Shown in pieces: positions 10,302 through 21,118 of a stretch of DNA of 64,000 bases. Numbering within the stretch: the first letter of the stretch is position 1; each line of letters begins with the position of its first letter. The notes below the pieces were generated by a model that ran no database searches, was not told where the DNA came from, and saw only the letters and a program-made list of their open reading frames with translations. The DNA comes from Adiantum capillus-veneris. Taxonomy: Eukaryota; Streptophyta; Polypodiopsida; Polypodiales; Pteridaceae. The position numbers were made by a program, and so were the translations under genes. The stretch covers positions 83,435,381 through 83,499,380 of the forward strand of contig CM043957.1 in NCBI GenBank assembly GCA_014529385.2, in the 5' to 3' direction.

Positions 10302-10616
10302 CTGCACGTTAAAAAAAATATTTTGATGACCTCTTGCAGTATTTCTGAAGCATAAGATCTGACAAACGTTTAAACAAAAATGAATGAAGTGAAAAAGGGA
10401 AGAGCAGTAAATTTACAAAAGGTGGATCAGAGTGAGCAGGGGTGATTGGGAAGGTGTCTCTGCAATGCAACATATTGAACATGATAAGTCCATAGAAGAG
10501 AAGACAAGCAGTTAAACAAAAATTCCTGCTTTATATAGAAGGCAGTTACAAGGCGATTTCATTTGTTTAAAAGAAACAAGAATTGATATTGAAGAGGGCG
10601 TAGGAAACATTCCCGG
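10302..10616 (-). other. Spacer between helicase and GIY-YIG gene
   Basis: About 315 bp, AT-rich. On the minus strand it ends in a T-rich tract and CAG that looks like a splice acceptor for the downstream gene. An earlier non-coding or short exon could lie here, but none is certain. Confidence 0.4.
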
Positions 10617-12137
10617 CTAGAAGTTCAAAAATCTAGATGGTGTGAACATCTCTGGCGTAGGTAGCTCTAGTAAATGTAGCCGGGTTCGCTCAGTGACGCG
10701 TGATAGCATCACATATAGAAGGCCAGGGGCGAAAATTTCTTTTACAATGAGCAAGACGTTGGAGTTGATTGTTGCGCCTTGGGACTTGTGTCCAGTCATA
10801 GCGTAGGCGAGAGCTAGTGGGAATGTGGATTTATGGTACCAGTGCCCATTGAATGTCCGTCTGCTATGCTTTGACCGCCGAAGTGTAAGTTCCTGTTTGG
10901 ATGTGTCGAGTGTGACTTTGATTGCTTTGACGCCTCCTTCTTCATCTTGGAGGATTTCGTCTACGCGACAAAGTGATCCATTGGCTGCTCCAATTGTTAA
11001 GTCTATGTTCTCTGTTATCAGCGCCTTTGCTCCTTCTGCTATTCTGTCAATTGCGTGGAAGTCGGGATCTTTAAGCCATGCTTGGAGCTCAGGGACGTTG
11101 TGTGCGTTTGTCTTGAGGCCGATTTGGATGATGTGACTATGCCGATGGAAGCGTTCCAAGAGAAGGTTATTATAATATCGAGCGTCACTCTTGTGTGTGC
11201 AAATGATTGTCATATTCCTATCCATGTGTTGATCTATTTGATCCTGCATTATGATGAGGTCACCGAGCGCATCATGGATCTCTTTCTTTGTGGGGAGCCT
11301 GACTCTTATTGTATTGAGGAACTCTATGAAAGAGATATCTTTTGCATGGTGCACTAAGCAAGACATAATGTACGTAGTAGCAGTGGACCAATAAGTGGAT
11401 CTTGTGATGTGGCATGAGTAGCAATGATCATTTTGATGCCTGCATACCGGCGGCAACTGTGCCAAATCATCGAACAAGAAGAGCTTTTTATCTTCGAATG
11501 GGTCTAGCAGTGTGCCGTTGGTGACATTCACAATTTGTCGTACTATGAGATCAAAAGTTTGCTTTGTCAACATAGAAATCTCTTCTATGATAATCGTGTC
11601 TGCTTCTTTGATACTGACGTATCTGTCATCAGTTTCGGAGATTGACAGGGGATACTGCTGTGTGCGCACCGGTATCTTGAATTGGTAATGGACATTTGTT
11701 GCGATGCTGCTTAACCTCGTGGCCGCTGCACCAGTCGAAGCAGCGAGTGTGACAGTTTTCCCTTGCATTATGTGTTGGCTTGTGATATATCTTATGAGGA
11801 AGCTTTTGCCACTGCCAGGAGTGCCTGTGATCACATGCAGACCACCCTTTGCTGCTGTGAGCTTCTTGTAGATCTCTGCTTGTTCAGATGTCAGTGACGC
11901 GTTCTGGACGTTTTGAAGCTCGCTTAGAAGGGCAGAGATACGAGAAGTCGTGTCCTGTTGCTCGTAGTCTGTTTGCACATCTGGAGATTGAAATGAGGTA
12001 GCCTTTGTTGAGGATATCTTCTATAGTATCATGTTGTAAAATTGGTGTGTTTGATCTGTCGCGAGCATATTTCGTTGTGTATACTCTGTGATGTACATCT
12101 CAAGGTCCTCATCTGTCAGTATCAAATTTCTAAGTTT
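10617..12137 (-). pseudogene. Helitron RepHel, PIF1-type helicase part
   Basis: A superfamily 1 DNA helicase of the PIF1/RRM3 type, the unwinding half of the Helitron replicase. The 453-codon open stretch shows Walker A GTPGSGKS (residues 52-59), a Walker B-like IIIEE (129-133, Glu-Glu where Asp-Glu is usual), and near the end the paired motifs TGHKSQGATI and VMLSRVT that bind nucleotide and DNA. The frame is continuous upstream with Rep. A TAG at 12023-12021 and a TGA at 12140-12138 break it, and both fit C-to-T change. The C-terminal end (Leu-Asn-Phe-stop) looks natural. Confidence 0.9.
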
Positions 12138-14120
12138 TCACTCAAGATAGTATGACTTGGACGTGTTCTCCGGTGAGAGGAGCTGGGATTCGTTTCTGAA
12201 GGTGATGCTCTTTAGCAGCACGTTGTAAAAGAAAGCCTCTGGATGATGCCCTGGGTGGAAGTCTGTGAAACGGACTAGTCGGTGTTGCCGCTCCGGCGAT
12301 TGTCCGTAGGTGTTCACCTCCGAAATATTTTTTTTTTCTTTTTTCCCCTTCGTCACTGTGTAATTCTTGTGGAAGTCGTAGAACGTAAGATTCTCCAGAC
12401 TTTGTGGTCATGCGCAGTACAGATCAACAGGGTGCAGCACGACATCATTGTTGTGAGAAATGATTCGTTGTCGTAGTGCCGGGGGTGATGAGTCGACGTA
12501 TTGGACGGTGTCACTGTTTGAAATGATTGGGATTTGCAAACAATTTAATGCCACTTATGTTGCTGAGATAGGCTTCGACAGTAAAGAGGTTGAGATCATC
12601 TTCAATTTCACAGTGTCAAGGCCACCTAGGCCTAAGCGCTCTGCATCTTCTGAGCGGATGTTGAGATGGCCCATTGGTTCAGTTTTGAGTGCATACTTCA
12701 GGAGGTAATAGGACAATGATGAATTGGTGACCCGCTGTATATTCATATGTGCACCCCATAGCAGAAGCAGTGTAGGGTGGTACGGTACGACATTTCTGTC
12801 TTCATTCCGGGGCCTGAAGTATTGCCATCTGTGATTTTGTTCGTTGAAGACTGGGTTTGGATTTGGCTGTGCATGAAATGGAAAACCGTGTTTACATACT
12901 CCATCTCTTTGATTGTGGTAACAACTTGTACGGCACTTGTGAAGTTGTTTCCTGAGCACTAGTTGTCGGAGGCGGCTCACTTCTGGCAAAACCACAGTGC
13001 TAGTTTCTGGCGAGATGTATGCAATTATCTCAGCAGATAGTTGCTCTTTGTCTTCTTCATGCATCCACAATATGACATGAGCATGCAGTGATCCTCTATT
13101 TTGGACCTCATATCTAACCAAGTGGTGTTGCACACGGCCCAACACACCTTTTGCAAGTATATATTTGGACATAAGCATTTGGAATTTAGTGTGGAAGGTG
13201 AGGGCGCATTCGATCGGGCAGTCTGTCCAAGTGAAGGAGGCGTTCAAATGACGTGCAATTAGCTCGATCGTGTCAATCTCATGCCATCTTGTGTCTGTGA
13301 CCTCAAATTCAGTGAAAGTCAAGAAGAAATTAGGCATTCCCCATTCGTCCACCATTGCTATCAAGTTCTTTAGGTTCTTGCGGTGCCACGAGTAGGAGCC
13401 TGGCATGCTGGAAGGGGTGTTGTACCGAAGCACATGTCTCACAGTGTCCTCGTCAGTTGTTGTACGATTGGCCTTCTTGTAGTTGTCAATGTCCCTTTGC
13501 AACAAGCTTGTGTGTGTATTGTTAGCCAACATAAGAGCCTGCTTTACTTGGTACATTATGAGAAGGTATGGCTTGTACAGGGTGTAAACGGAGAACAAAG
13601 TCGATGCACGTACCTTTACATATATACTGACGTTGATTTTACCATCATATTGGCCTTTCCCGAAAGGAAACAGGAATGGAAACATTGTCGTCTCTATCGT
13701 GATGTCCTTCACGGAGCTTGCTGCGGCAGGCATGCCGTTGGGCTTGAAAGTAATTGTTCTCTCAAGCAATTGTTGACAGCCACGGATCTGCAGAGAAGCA
13801 AATTCGTAAGTATCACTAGCGGTGAATGCTCTTCTCCTGGCTGGTTCAACGATGTTTTTGATGATACCAAACATCAAACTCGTGTCAAGCTGTGCCATTA
13901 GTGCAAACGGTGCGTTGTCTTGTTGGTGCTGAATGATCTTGCTCACACTATCTTGACTTAGTATGCAGAGGCCAAGCTTCTTATTCGGTCGTTCAGCCAT
14001 CGACATGTACTTCTGTAGTACGAAGTTGTTCTCAAGATTGAATGCAAGTATTTCTGCCACTTGTGATGTAGCTAGGTCTTGCTCTGTGAAGGTTGTTCTA
14101 TGCTCTTTACTCCATGATAG
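12138..14120 (-). pseudogene. Helitron RepHel, HUH Rep part
   Basis: Rolling-circle replication initiator of a Helitron (Helitron-like N family). The HUH metal-binding motif is in RGSLHAHVILW (about 13100-13065). The catalytic Tyr pair is in YLLKYALK (about 12705-12680), followed by the typical link to the helicase with an HPGHHPEAFFY-like segment. TAA at 12557-12555 and TGA at 12410-12408 interrupt the frame. At family-conserved positions these look like former CAA and CGA codons. The frame continues across the Tat-type insertion: the coding sequence left of 14120 and right of 21118 is in phase once one copy of the ATAG duplication is ignored. Confidence 0.9.
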
Positions 14121-15448
14121 TGATAGGGGCTTTTCACAAGCCAAGCTCCCATACCCCTCTTCTCTCGTCCCCACCCCATGAAAACCCCCTCTTATGGAGG
14201 GAGTGATAAAAGGCATTGGAAAAGGTAAGAAAAAAATAAAGTATGATTATGTAAATATATAGGAAAGGTAAAATAGGCCACCTCATGTCTGCGGGGCAGC
14301 CCATCCCCACCTTGCCTCCTTTTTCTTCACTGATGCCCCGCCGTGTGTCCCTTTTCCTCTCCTCCACTCAAAAGGTCAACCCCCTCTCTCTTCCCCTTGT
14401 CCTTTCTCCTTTCTCTCTCCCCTCAAGCTACCCCACCTCTCACCAATGATGCATTATAACTCACCAATAATGCACCCTAACTCACATGCAACTTATGCTA
14501 TCTTCCAAAACAGTATACCCCACCCCCCTTTTCTCTCTCCTACACTCTCCCATGATCCAAATACCCCCCTCTCTCTCTCTCTCTAAAATTCGAAATCTCT
14601 CTTGTCTTGTAGCCAGATGGCCTCCCCCACACTCACACACACTCAGTCTCACTGAAAAAGGTGCCCACAGACCCATCCCCACCCAGTGGTTACCTGATTT
14701 TCTTGTGTTCACACACATCTGCACACAGATTCACCTCTTAACACACTCCCCTCTCTCCCCTCTTGTAATTACTTTATTCTCCATGTCACCTCTCACTTTT
14801 TTCATCAACCCATCTCTCTCTCTTAGTCTCTCTCTCATGAGACTGCTGTTCTGGCACATATACACACAGCCAGACAAGTGGGGCCCACAGTCACATGGTT
14901 TGTGTAGATAATGATTTCTTCATTTCTAAATTCTAGAATTTCTCCCCCCTCCTACCCTATATAAAGAGGGGTCACTATCACACTAAAACACACACAACAT
15001 CACCAAAGAACACACTATGCACTATGTGTGCCTAGTGCACACACACACACACACACACCCACACCATCACCATCACCATCACCATCACCGCAATCACCAT
15101 GCTTGTCTTGAGCATGACCTCTACACCCTTGGCTATGGAAGATGAAGGGCAACTAAATGAAGGATGATGGCCATAGTCCTTGTGCGAGTCTTCGCCATCA
15201 ACTCCCACCTATCCACCATGTGATCTACCACTCACTCCCCTACCCTATGCTCCCCATTTCATCGCCTAATTCTCTAAATAAAGCTTGAGGTTTTGTGAGT
15301 ATGTTTTCTTGCAATGTTTTGCCCATGTGAGGTGTGCGGAATCGCCACCTAGTCTTGTGTTTTGGAGTGAGCTTGGGTATGTGTGAAGGGTGTGCGGATT
15401 CGCCATCCTTTTGTGATGCCTAAGTACTAAGTCGCTATACCTTCTCCC

Positions 15449-15484
<36 letters not shown>

Positions 15485-15697
15485 ACTTGATATCATTCCC
15501 TTTCCTTTTCATCATTACTCCCAAGCATCCATCTCTCTTGGATGAAAACTTTGTTATGGTGGTGTGTTGTTTGCGTCCTAGCCGCTGAAGCTAGGTGGTG
15601 CCCCCTGTTTGCTTTACCATGACAGGCTCGAGGCGCGCCATTCGGTCCCCGGTGTTTTAGAGGCCATCGGGGTTCGGGGTTCGCTTTGCCCCCATCA
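14121..15697 (+). repeat. 5' LTR of Tat-A
   Basis: Starts TGATAGGGGC and ends CCCCCATCA. It carries a TATATAAA box at 14958-14965, a CACCAT hexamer run near 15060-15100, AATAAA at 15277-15282 and a (CT)n run near 15448-15481, so U3, R and U5 can be placed roughly. Confidence 0.9.
14958..14965 (+). promoter_or_regulatory. TATA box in Tat-A 5' LTR
   Basis: TATATAAA followed by AGAGGGGTCACTATC. The same box is present at 20359-20366 in the 3' LTR, and a related TATAAA stands in the isolated LTR near 38033. The position fits the U3/R border. Confidence 0.7.
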
Positions 15698-15699
15698 TT

Positions 15700-15711
15700 T
15701 GGTGCCCCCAC
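15700..15711 (+). promoter_or_regulatory. Primer-binding site of Tat-A
   Basis: TGGTGCCCCCAC begins two bases after the LTR end, the standard place for the tRNA-primed start of minus-strand DNA. The same site follows the Tat-C LTR at 40923. I have not assigned the tRNA. Confidence 0.65.
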
Positions 15712-15771
15712 GGAGGATCTTTTCTAAGACCCTTCAGTTTACAATTCTGAAAGTGACGCCCACTATCAATC

Positions 15772-16005
15772 ATGGACGAATGGTTGAAGGAATTTTTTAA
15801 TTGGAGGACGGAAGAAGAAGAGACGAAGGAGGCACTAGCCGCCTTCATTGAGGTGCTACTGCCAGGCTGCAGTGTCGTCAGCATTCAAGAGGTAAATTCT
15901 CCATCTCGTGTCGCTCGTTCTAACTATAAATTGAGAGCATCAGGTGGGAGGTCGGTGAAGTGCCATCACTGTTGTCAACCAAGGCACACTGTCAATGAGT
16001 GCTAG
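15772..16005 (+). CDS. Small CCHC zinc-knuckle ORF upstream of gag (Tat-A)
   Basis: The 77-codon ORF starts 75 bp after the LTR. An acidic N-terminal part (Glu-rich, residues about 10-25) is followed by a basic stretch and a zinc knuckle of C-x2-C-x4-H-x4-C spacing (CHHCCQPRHTVNEC) at the very end, directly before TAG. In Tat-C the same place reads CAG and the frame goes on with Gln-Arg-rich residues, so the stop here is likely a C-to-T change. The protein probably binds nucleic acid. Ogre-like Tat elements are known for an extra ORF before gag, and this may be a counterpart. Confidence 0.6.
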   Translation: MDEWLKEFFNWRTEEEETKEALAAFIEVLLPGCSVVSIQEVNSPSRVARSNYKLRASGGRSVKCHHCCQPRHTVNEC

Positions 16006-16200
16006 CAACGAAGGCAATGAAAGGGCTGAAGTCATCTACATCGACATTCATCGCAAAGAAGTCATTCACATCAAGGAAGGGAAGCAAACGGTGAGACCTC
16101 TTTTCCCTAAAGAAACTACAACCAAAGTTATAACTCCAAAGTGGCCTAAAGGGGCTGCGCAAGCCAAAGGCAAGGAGAAGATAAGCCAGTCTGGAAACAC

Positions 16201-16731
16201 ATGACCCCAAAGGGAGAAGCATCTGGCCAAGCAAGTGCTTCAAGCTCAGAAAGTCGGGTTGTACCCAGTTTGCCAAAGAGGAAGTCATCCGAAGCTAAGC
16301 GGCGAAAGGTCGCCTACCGATTTGCACGACGCATGCGAGTGCTACCAATCCACTTCGACAATCCGGAAGAAGAAGTGGTAAGAAGATTCCCATGTCCTAG
16401 AGAAGAGTGGTTCGGCTACTGCTCTCGCTGTTTTGGAAAGAGAGTGGGGGATCTTCCTCCTCTCCCTATACAACTTATCCTGAAGAAGCTCTCTACCAGG
16501 GGAGAAACCCAGTGGGCTGGAGACGAGTTGCAACTGAATGGAGTAGAATTCATGCAACACGCCGACTACGGAAATTACCTGCAATTGTTGTTAGCCAAGA
16601 GGCTGGGAGTGGTCAGACGCGTCGCCATCACCCCGTACGTGCTAAGCAACGAAGGAAAGGTAGAGCCCATGAAAGGCGACGACCTCTTGTGGATGTGCCG
16701 ACTCATCAACATTGGCACGATAAGAGTATAA
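16201..16731 (+). CDS. 176-residue upstream ORF of Tat-type elements (Tat-A)
   Basis: An intact ORF between the CCHC ORF and gag. A Ser/Ala-rich start is followed by a Lys/Arg-rich stretch (about residues 28-45) that could be a nuclear signal, then a compact region with Cys-Ser-Arg-Cys (about residue 75) and hydrophobic helices. I recognise no family. Tat-C carries a copy (41425-41943) with few changes, one a lost Glu codon and one a frame change at the C-terminal end. Two independent copies with an open frame support real coding. It may be the extra 5' ORF typical of Ogre/Tat elements. Confidence 0.6.
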   Translation: MTPKGEASGQASASSSESRVVPSLPKRKSSEAKRRKVAYRFARRMRVLPIHFDNPEEEVVRRFPCPREEWFGYCSRCFGKRVGDLPPLPIQLILKKLSTRGETQWAGDELQLNGVEFMQHADYGNYLQLLLAKRLGVVRRVAITPYVLSNEGKVEPMKGDDLLWMCRLINIGTIRV

Positions 16732-17072
16732 GTAAGTATTTCATCCTTTGTGCATGATGGAAAACGGGCCAACGGAATTCCCGTTCAGATTCTTGCAGCA
16801 TATGCATGTGAATATCTATGTAGATAGGAAAGTTTTCTACCAACAGAAGATCGTACACCTATTCGGTGCGGCGGTACTAGGAGAGATCCTCAATTCCCCG
16901 AACCCTATCATTCTCCCCATATTAGATTACCATCATTCCTTTAATGTTTCTATCTTTATCTTGTTTTAACCTATCCACCCACCCTTGTAAAAAAGCTGCT
17001 ATGAGCCGCACTGTTAATGTAATGTAAAAAAAAAGAAAAAAAAAGAGGTTTGTAATTTCCTGAGTCACTATC

Positions 17073-17907
17073 ATGGCAAGTGTTTCTTTCCCCACGTTCA
17101 GTGGAAAGAAGGGAGAGGATCTCACCACCGACTTTTTGGATGATTTCGACATTGCTTGTATCGTCTCCAACAAAGATGACGATGCTTCACGACTTAGAAT
17201 TTTTCCTCTACTGATGAAAGTAGAGGCCAAGTCTTGGTATAATGCATTGCCCCAGGCCACCATGAATGCATGGGATGTGTTAATGGCTACTTTTGTAAAG
17301 AGGTTTGGTGGAGGCACAACCTCGGAGAGGCTATGGTAGTTACTGACAGAATTAAAGCAGGGAGGCATGCTGGAGTATGCCACCTACGAGTCCAAATTTG
17401 TGGACTTATGGGAGAGATGGGTTGCCTATTGGAGGAAGGTGAAGCAGCGCCTAATTTCCTAAAGAAGGACCGTTTCATTGCTGGTCTATGGTCTCCGCTT
17501 AGAGAGAAGGTGAAGGGAAGGTTTCCTGGAACATATGAGTTGGCAGTCGAAGTAGCCCGCCTTAAAGACAAGAAGCTACGCATGCAAGCAAGAGTAAACG
17601 AGTCAGAGGAAACAAGCTCGATACAACCAACCCTAGTGACTGCAACAGCCAATCATAGAGTCCAACCACAAGAGGCATCATAAGAGCAAGACCTGCTGAG
17701 TCGTATCACCACCCAACTAGAGAGTTTAGCTGCGCATCTGGTGCAGCAAGGGCTTACACCTGGCAGGAACCCAGAACAAGGAAGAGGACAACGAAGGCAG
17801 AACCCTGAGTACCATTGTTACAACTACGGAGAAGATGGTCACGGTATGTACTACTATCCCAAACCACAACAAAACTATAATAGAGAAGGTAGGAGGAACC
17901 AATTGTG
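17073..17907 (+). pseudogene. gag: Gag of Tat-A (Retrotrans_gag type), broken
   Basis: Starts at the ATG at 17073. The capsid core contains the WYNALP and Trp-Asp-Val-Leu segments typical of plant Ty3/gypsy Gag. TAG at 17337-17339 replaces the CAG found in the Tat-C copy, and a frameshift near 17440 moves the rest to another frame (to 17683 and on). The zinc knuckle near 17815-17860 has lost two cysteines to tyrosine compared with Tat-C (YNYGEDGHGMYYYP versus YNCGEDGHGMYYCP). This Gag cannot be made whole from this copy. Confidence 0.85.
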
Positions 17908-18058
17908 ACCCCCTAGAGATAGAACACCCCCACCCCGAACACCAGCCCCACCAACACAAATTCTACGTCCGCCACAATCACCACTTACAATCATCCTACG
18001 GCCACCACCAATTGGTACCCGGACACCAAGTATCATTGGTCTTGCCGAAGAGGTCAAG

Positions 18059-18511
18059 ATGAAGGTAACCGAAGAAGGATCAAGCGAGAAGTTTATTCAA
18101 AGGACTGAAGCAGTGGAACAAGAGGTTAAAGAATCAAAAGATGCTACCCAAGTGGGGGAGGTAAATCAAGAAAATTGTGTTACAAATGTGAGTACATCTT
18201 TAACCTTGGATGAAATAGGCACCAAAGCGATCAATCGACAGCATTGGGCAGTAAGGGTAAGAAGGTGTAAAGTGCTGATTAGGCCTCGTCAGAGTAAGAG
18301 GAATGCAAAGGTCATGAAAGATACAAGAGAAGAGGAAAACCAGCCTGTTAGCAAGGCTTTGCAGAAGATGGACAACATATCAAGCAAAGGGGAGGGCTTT
18401 GAAAACAGAAGCCTGTGCACCAGCATGGACCCAGGACAATGTAGCAAGCTAAAGGAATCTTGCATCCAAGCAGTTTCACTTGAGGACCATAACGAAGAGG
18501 TAAGTGACTGA
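18059..18511 (+). CDS. Charged ORF between gag and the membrane ORF (Tat-A)
   Basis: 150 codons, Lys/Glu-rich with a basic middle (about residues 66-88). It overlaps the next ORF by 8 bp in another frame. I see no known domain and no counterpart in Tat-C, where the protease region occupies this place. It could be the remains of a Gag tail, or a separate accessory protein. Confidence 0.4.
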   Translation: MKVTEEGSSEKFIQRTEAVEQEVKESKDATQVGEVNQENCVTNVSTSLTLDEIGTKAINRQHWAVRVRRCKVLIRPRQSKRNAKVMKDTREEENQPVSKALQKMDNISSKGEGFENRSLCTSMDPGQCSKLKESCIQAVSLEDHNEEVSD

Positions 18512-19586
18512 AGGTTTGGAGTTGGCTATTTCTCCAGAGGCTTGGCAGCCGAGCAAGACTTTATTGTGTAGTGTTATAGACTTAGAGATGGGTAATGCCT
18601 CTAGTCTACTGAAGGGTGTTATAAACTTGGAGATGGGTAATGCCTCCAGTTTATGTGAGGATGCTCATAGTAAGTTTGATGATCAATATGTTGCCAACCT
18701 TTTAAGGATGTTCCAAACTCCTCCACAACACAGAATTGTGTTTTCATGGGATGCATCAGACCTATGGCTGTGGCTAGCCGCTATAACATATAGAGAGAAT
18801 ATCAGCATGGAGATAAGAGCAAAGGATCCATGGATAGACAAAAGCCTGATAGAATGCAAGAATGAAGACCTCATTCGCAATTTGGTACAATTTTTTACAA
18901 ATAGTGCATCCTCTCTTTGGAGAAAGGTAAGTGGATTACGCTTGTATTTAAGCCGCAAGGTAGGTGGCTTGCTATTAGCATCAGTAAAGGAAGCTGACAT
19001 GTTTGAGGACACCCAAAAGAAGCATAATATGCTTGCAATTTTTTCTAGTCATGGCAGTAAGCAGGACTCTGAAGACAACTTGAGCTCACCATACCAACAA
19101 GGCAGCCATATATGGTGGATTCTTGGTACACTCTTGGGAATCATAATTTTCGGTTCTGTCTTTGCAGGAGCCAAGATGCTCATTTCCCCTCTCGCTACTG
19201 GTGGTTACAAATTTGGTCCAATTTGGCATGCAAATTTTATTGTTTGGACACTGCAGACAATGATCCTATTTTTCACCTGGGATCCAGGAGGACACTGGCA
19301 CAAAGTTCTGGAAGCCATGGGCTTCCCCTTTAATCAACCGACACTATTCCAAGAAATAAGCTATCACCCGGACCTATTACAGATTCATGAATATCCCATA
19401 AATCTCACCAATGGCCAAATGGAATGGCTAATTCAGAAGGCTACTCGAAATCGGATCCTACAGCTAAGCGGAAGAAGAAACAGAGCTAGAGACATGAATG
19501 CCTCTCGCCAAAAGGGGAGGGCTAATGATGGGGGCTTTTCACAAGCCAAGCTCCCATACCCCTCTTCTCTCGTCCCCACCCCATGA
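18504..19586 (+). CDS. Membrane-spanning ORF in the env position (Tat-A)
   Basis: A 360-codon intact ORF that ends in the first bases of the 3' LTR. It has an N-terminal direct repeat (two copies of an LEMGNASSL unit), a mixed middle part, then a strong membrane segment (about residues 202-224, Trp-Trp start and Ile/Leu/Gly-rich) and a second hydrophobic stretch (about 240-258, Trp/Phe-rich). Position before the purine tract and the membrane segments recall env-like ORFs of Athila and other plant Ty3/gypsy elements, but I see no furin site or fusion peptide and no sequence match I can name. It stands where pol should be. A captured host membrane protein is an alternative. Confidence 0.5.
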   Translation: MTEGLELAISPEAWQPSKTLLCSVIDLEMGNASSLLKGVINLEMGNASSLCEDAHSKFDDQYVANLLRMFQTPPQHRIVFSWDASDLWLWLAAITYRENISMEIRAKDPWIDKSLIECKNEDLIRNLVQFFTNSASSLWRKVSGLRLYLSRKVGGLLLASVKEADMFEDTQKKHNMLAIFSSHGSKQDSEDNLSSPYQQGSHIWWILGTLLGIIIFGSVFAGAKMLISPLATGGYKFGPIWHANFIVWTLQTMILFFTWDPGGHWHKVLEAMGFPFNQPTLFQEISYHPDLLQIHEYPINLTNGQMEWLIQKATRNRILQLSGRRNRARDMNASRQKGRANDGGFSQAKLPYPSSLVPTP

Positions 19587-20437
19587 AAACCCCCTCTTAT
19601 GGAGGGAGTGATAAAAGGCATTGGAAAAAGTAAGAAAAAAATAAAGTATGATTATGTAAATATATAAGAAAGGTAAAATAGGCCACCTCATGTCTGCGGG
19701 GCAGCCCATCCCCACCTTGCCTCCTTTTTCTTCACCGATGCCCCGCCGTGTGTCCCTTTTCCTCTCCTCCACTCAAAAGGTCAACCCCCTCTCTCTTCCC
19801 CTTGTCCTTTCTCCTTTCTCTCTCCCCTCAAGCTACCCCACCTCTCACCAATAATGCATTATAACTCACCAATAATGCACCCTAACTCACATGCAACTTA
19901 TGCTATCTTCCAAAACAGTATACCCCACCCCCCTTTTCTCTCTCCTACACTCTCCCATGATCCAAATACCCCCCTCTCTCTCTCTAAAATTCGAAATCTC
20001 TCTTGTCTTATAGCCAGATGGCCTCCCCCACACTCTCACACACTCAGTCTCACTGAAAAAGGTGCCCACAGACCCATCCCCACCCAGTGGTTACCTGATT
20101 TTCTTGTGTTCACACACATCTGCACACAGATTCACCTCTTAACACACTCCCCTCTCTCCCCTCTTGTAATTACTTTATTCTCCATGTCACCTCTCACTTT
20201 TTTCATCAACCCATCTCTCTCTCTTAGTCTCTCTCTCATGAGACTGCTGTTCTGGCACATATACACACAGCCAGACAAGTGGGGCCCACAGTCACATGGT
20301 TTGTGTAGATAATGATTTCTTCATTTCTAAATTCTAGAATTTCTCCCCCCTCCTACCCTATATAAAGAGGGGTCACTATCACACTAAAACACACACAACA
20401 TCACCAAAGAACACACTATGCACTGTGTGTGCCTAGT

Positions 20438-20473
<36 letters not shown>

Positions 20474-20854
20474 ACACCATCACCATCACCATCACCATCA
20501 CCGCAATCACCATGCTTGTCTTGAGCATGACCTCTACACCCTTGGCTATGGAAGATGAAGGGCAACTAAATGAAGGATGATGGCCATAGTCCTTGTGCGA
20601 GTCTTCGCCATCAACTCCCACCTATCCACCATGTGATCTACCACTCACTCCCCTACCCTATGCTCCCCATTTCATCGCCTAATTCTCTAAATAAAGCTTG
20701 AGGTTTTGTGAGTATGTTTTCTTGCAATGTTTTGCCCATGTGAGGTGTGCGGAATCGCCACCTAGTCTTGTGTTTTGGAGTGAGCTTGTGTATGTGTGAA
20801 GGGTGTGCGGATTCGCCATCCTTTTGTGATGCCTAAGTACTAAGCCGCTATACC

Positions 20855-20910
<56 letters not shown>

Positions 20911-21118
20911 ATATCATTCCCTTTCCTTTTCATCATTACTCCCAAGCATCCATATCTCTTGGATGAAAACTTTGTTATGGTGGTGTGTTGTTTGCGTCCT
21001 AGCCGCTGAAGCTAGGTGGTGCCCCCTGTTTGCTTTACCATGACAGGCTCGAGGCGCGCCATTCGGTCCCCGGTGTTTTAGAGGCCATCGGGGTTCGGGG
21101 TTCTCTTTGCTCCCGTCA
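19526..21118 (+). repeat. 3' LTR of Tat-A
   Basis: Starts TGATGGGGGC and ends TCCCGTCA before the ATAG duplication. It differs from the 5' LTR by scattered substitutions and by longer (CA)n (about 20440-20471) and (CT)n (about 20860-20908) runs. Confidence 0.9.

Larger units (their letters stand above)
14121..21118 (+). mobile_element. Pol-less Tat-type Ty3/gypsy element (Tat-A) inserted in Helitron Rep
   Basis: LTRs 14121-15697 and 19526-21118 begin TGAT and end CA. A 4-bp target duplication ATAG lies at 14117-14120 and 21119-21122. The primer site TGGTGCCCCCAC starts at 15700. The polypurine tract AAAAGGGGAGGGCTAA precedes the 3' LTR. Internal ORFs in order: CCHC protein, 176-residue protein, gag, a basic ORF and a membrane-spanning ORF. 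No protease, RT, RNase H or integrase is present. The LTRs look about 98-99% alike by eye, so this insertion is younger than the Helitron. Confidence 0.9.

Noticed and set aside
13383-13901. 172-codon plus-strand frame
   Set aside because: It is antisense to conserved Rep coding sequence, and its product has no motif.
15062-15100. CACCAT repeats resembling a His-tag-like coding run
   Set aside because: They lie in the untranslated LTR downstream of the TATA box and are present in both LTRs. They are a simple hexamer repeat.
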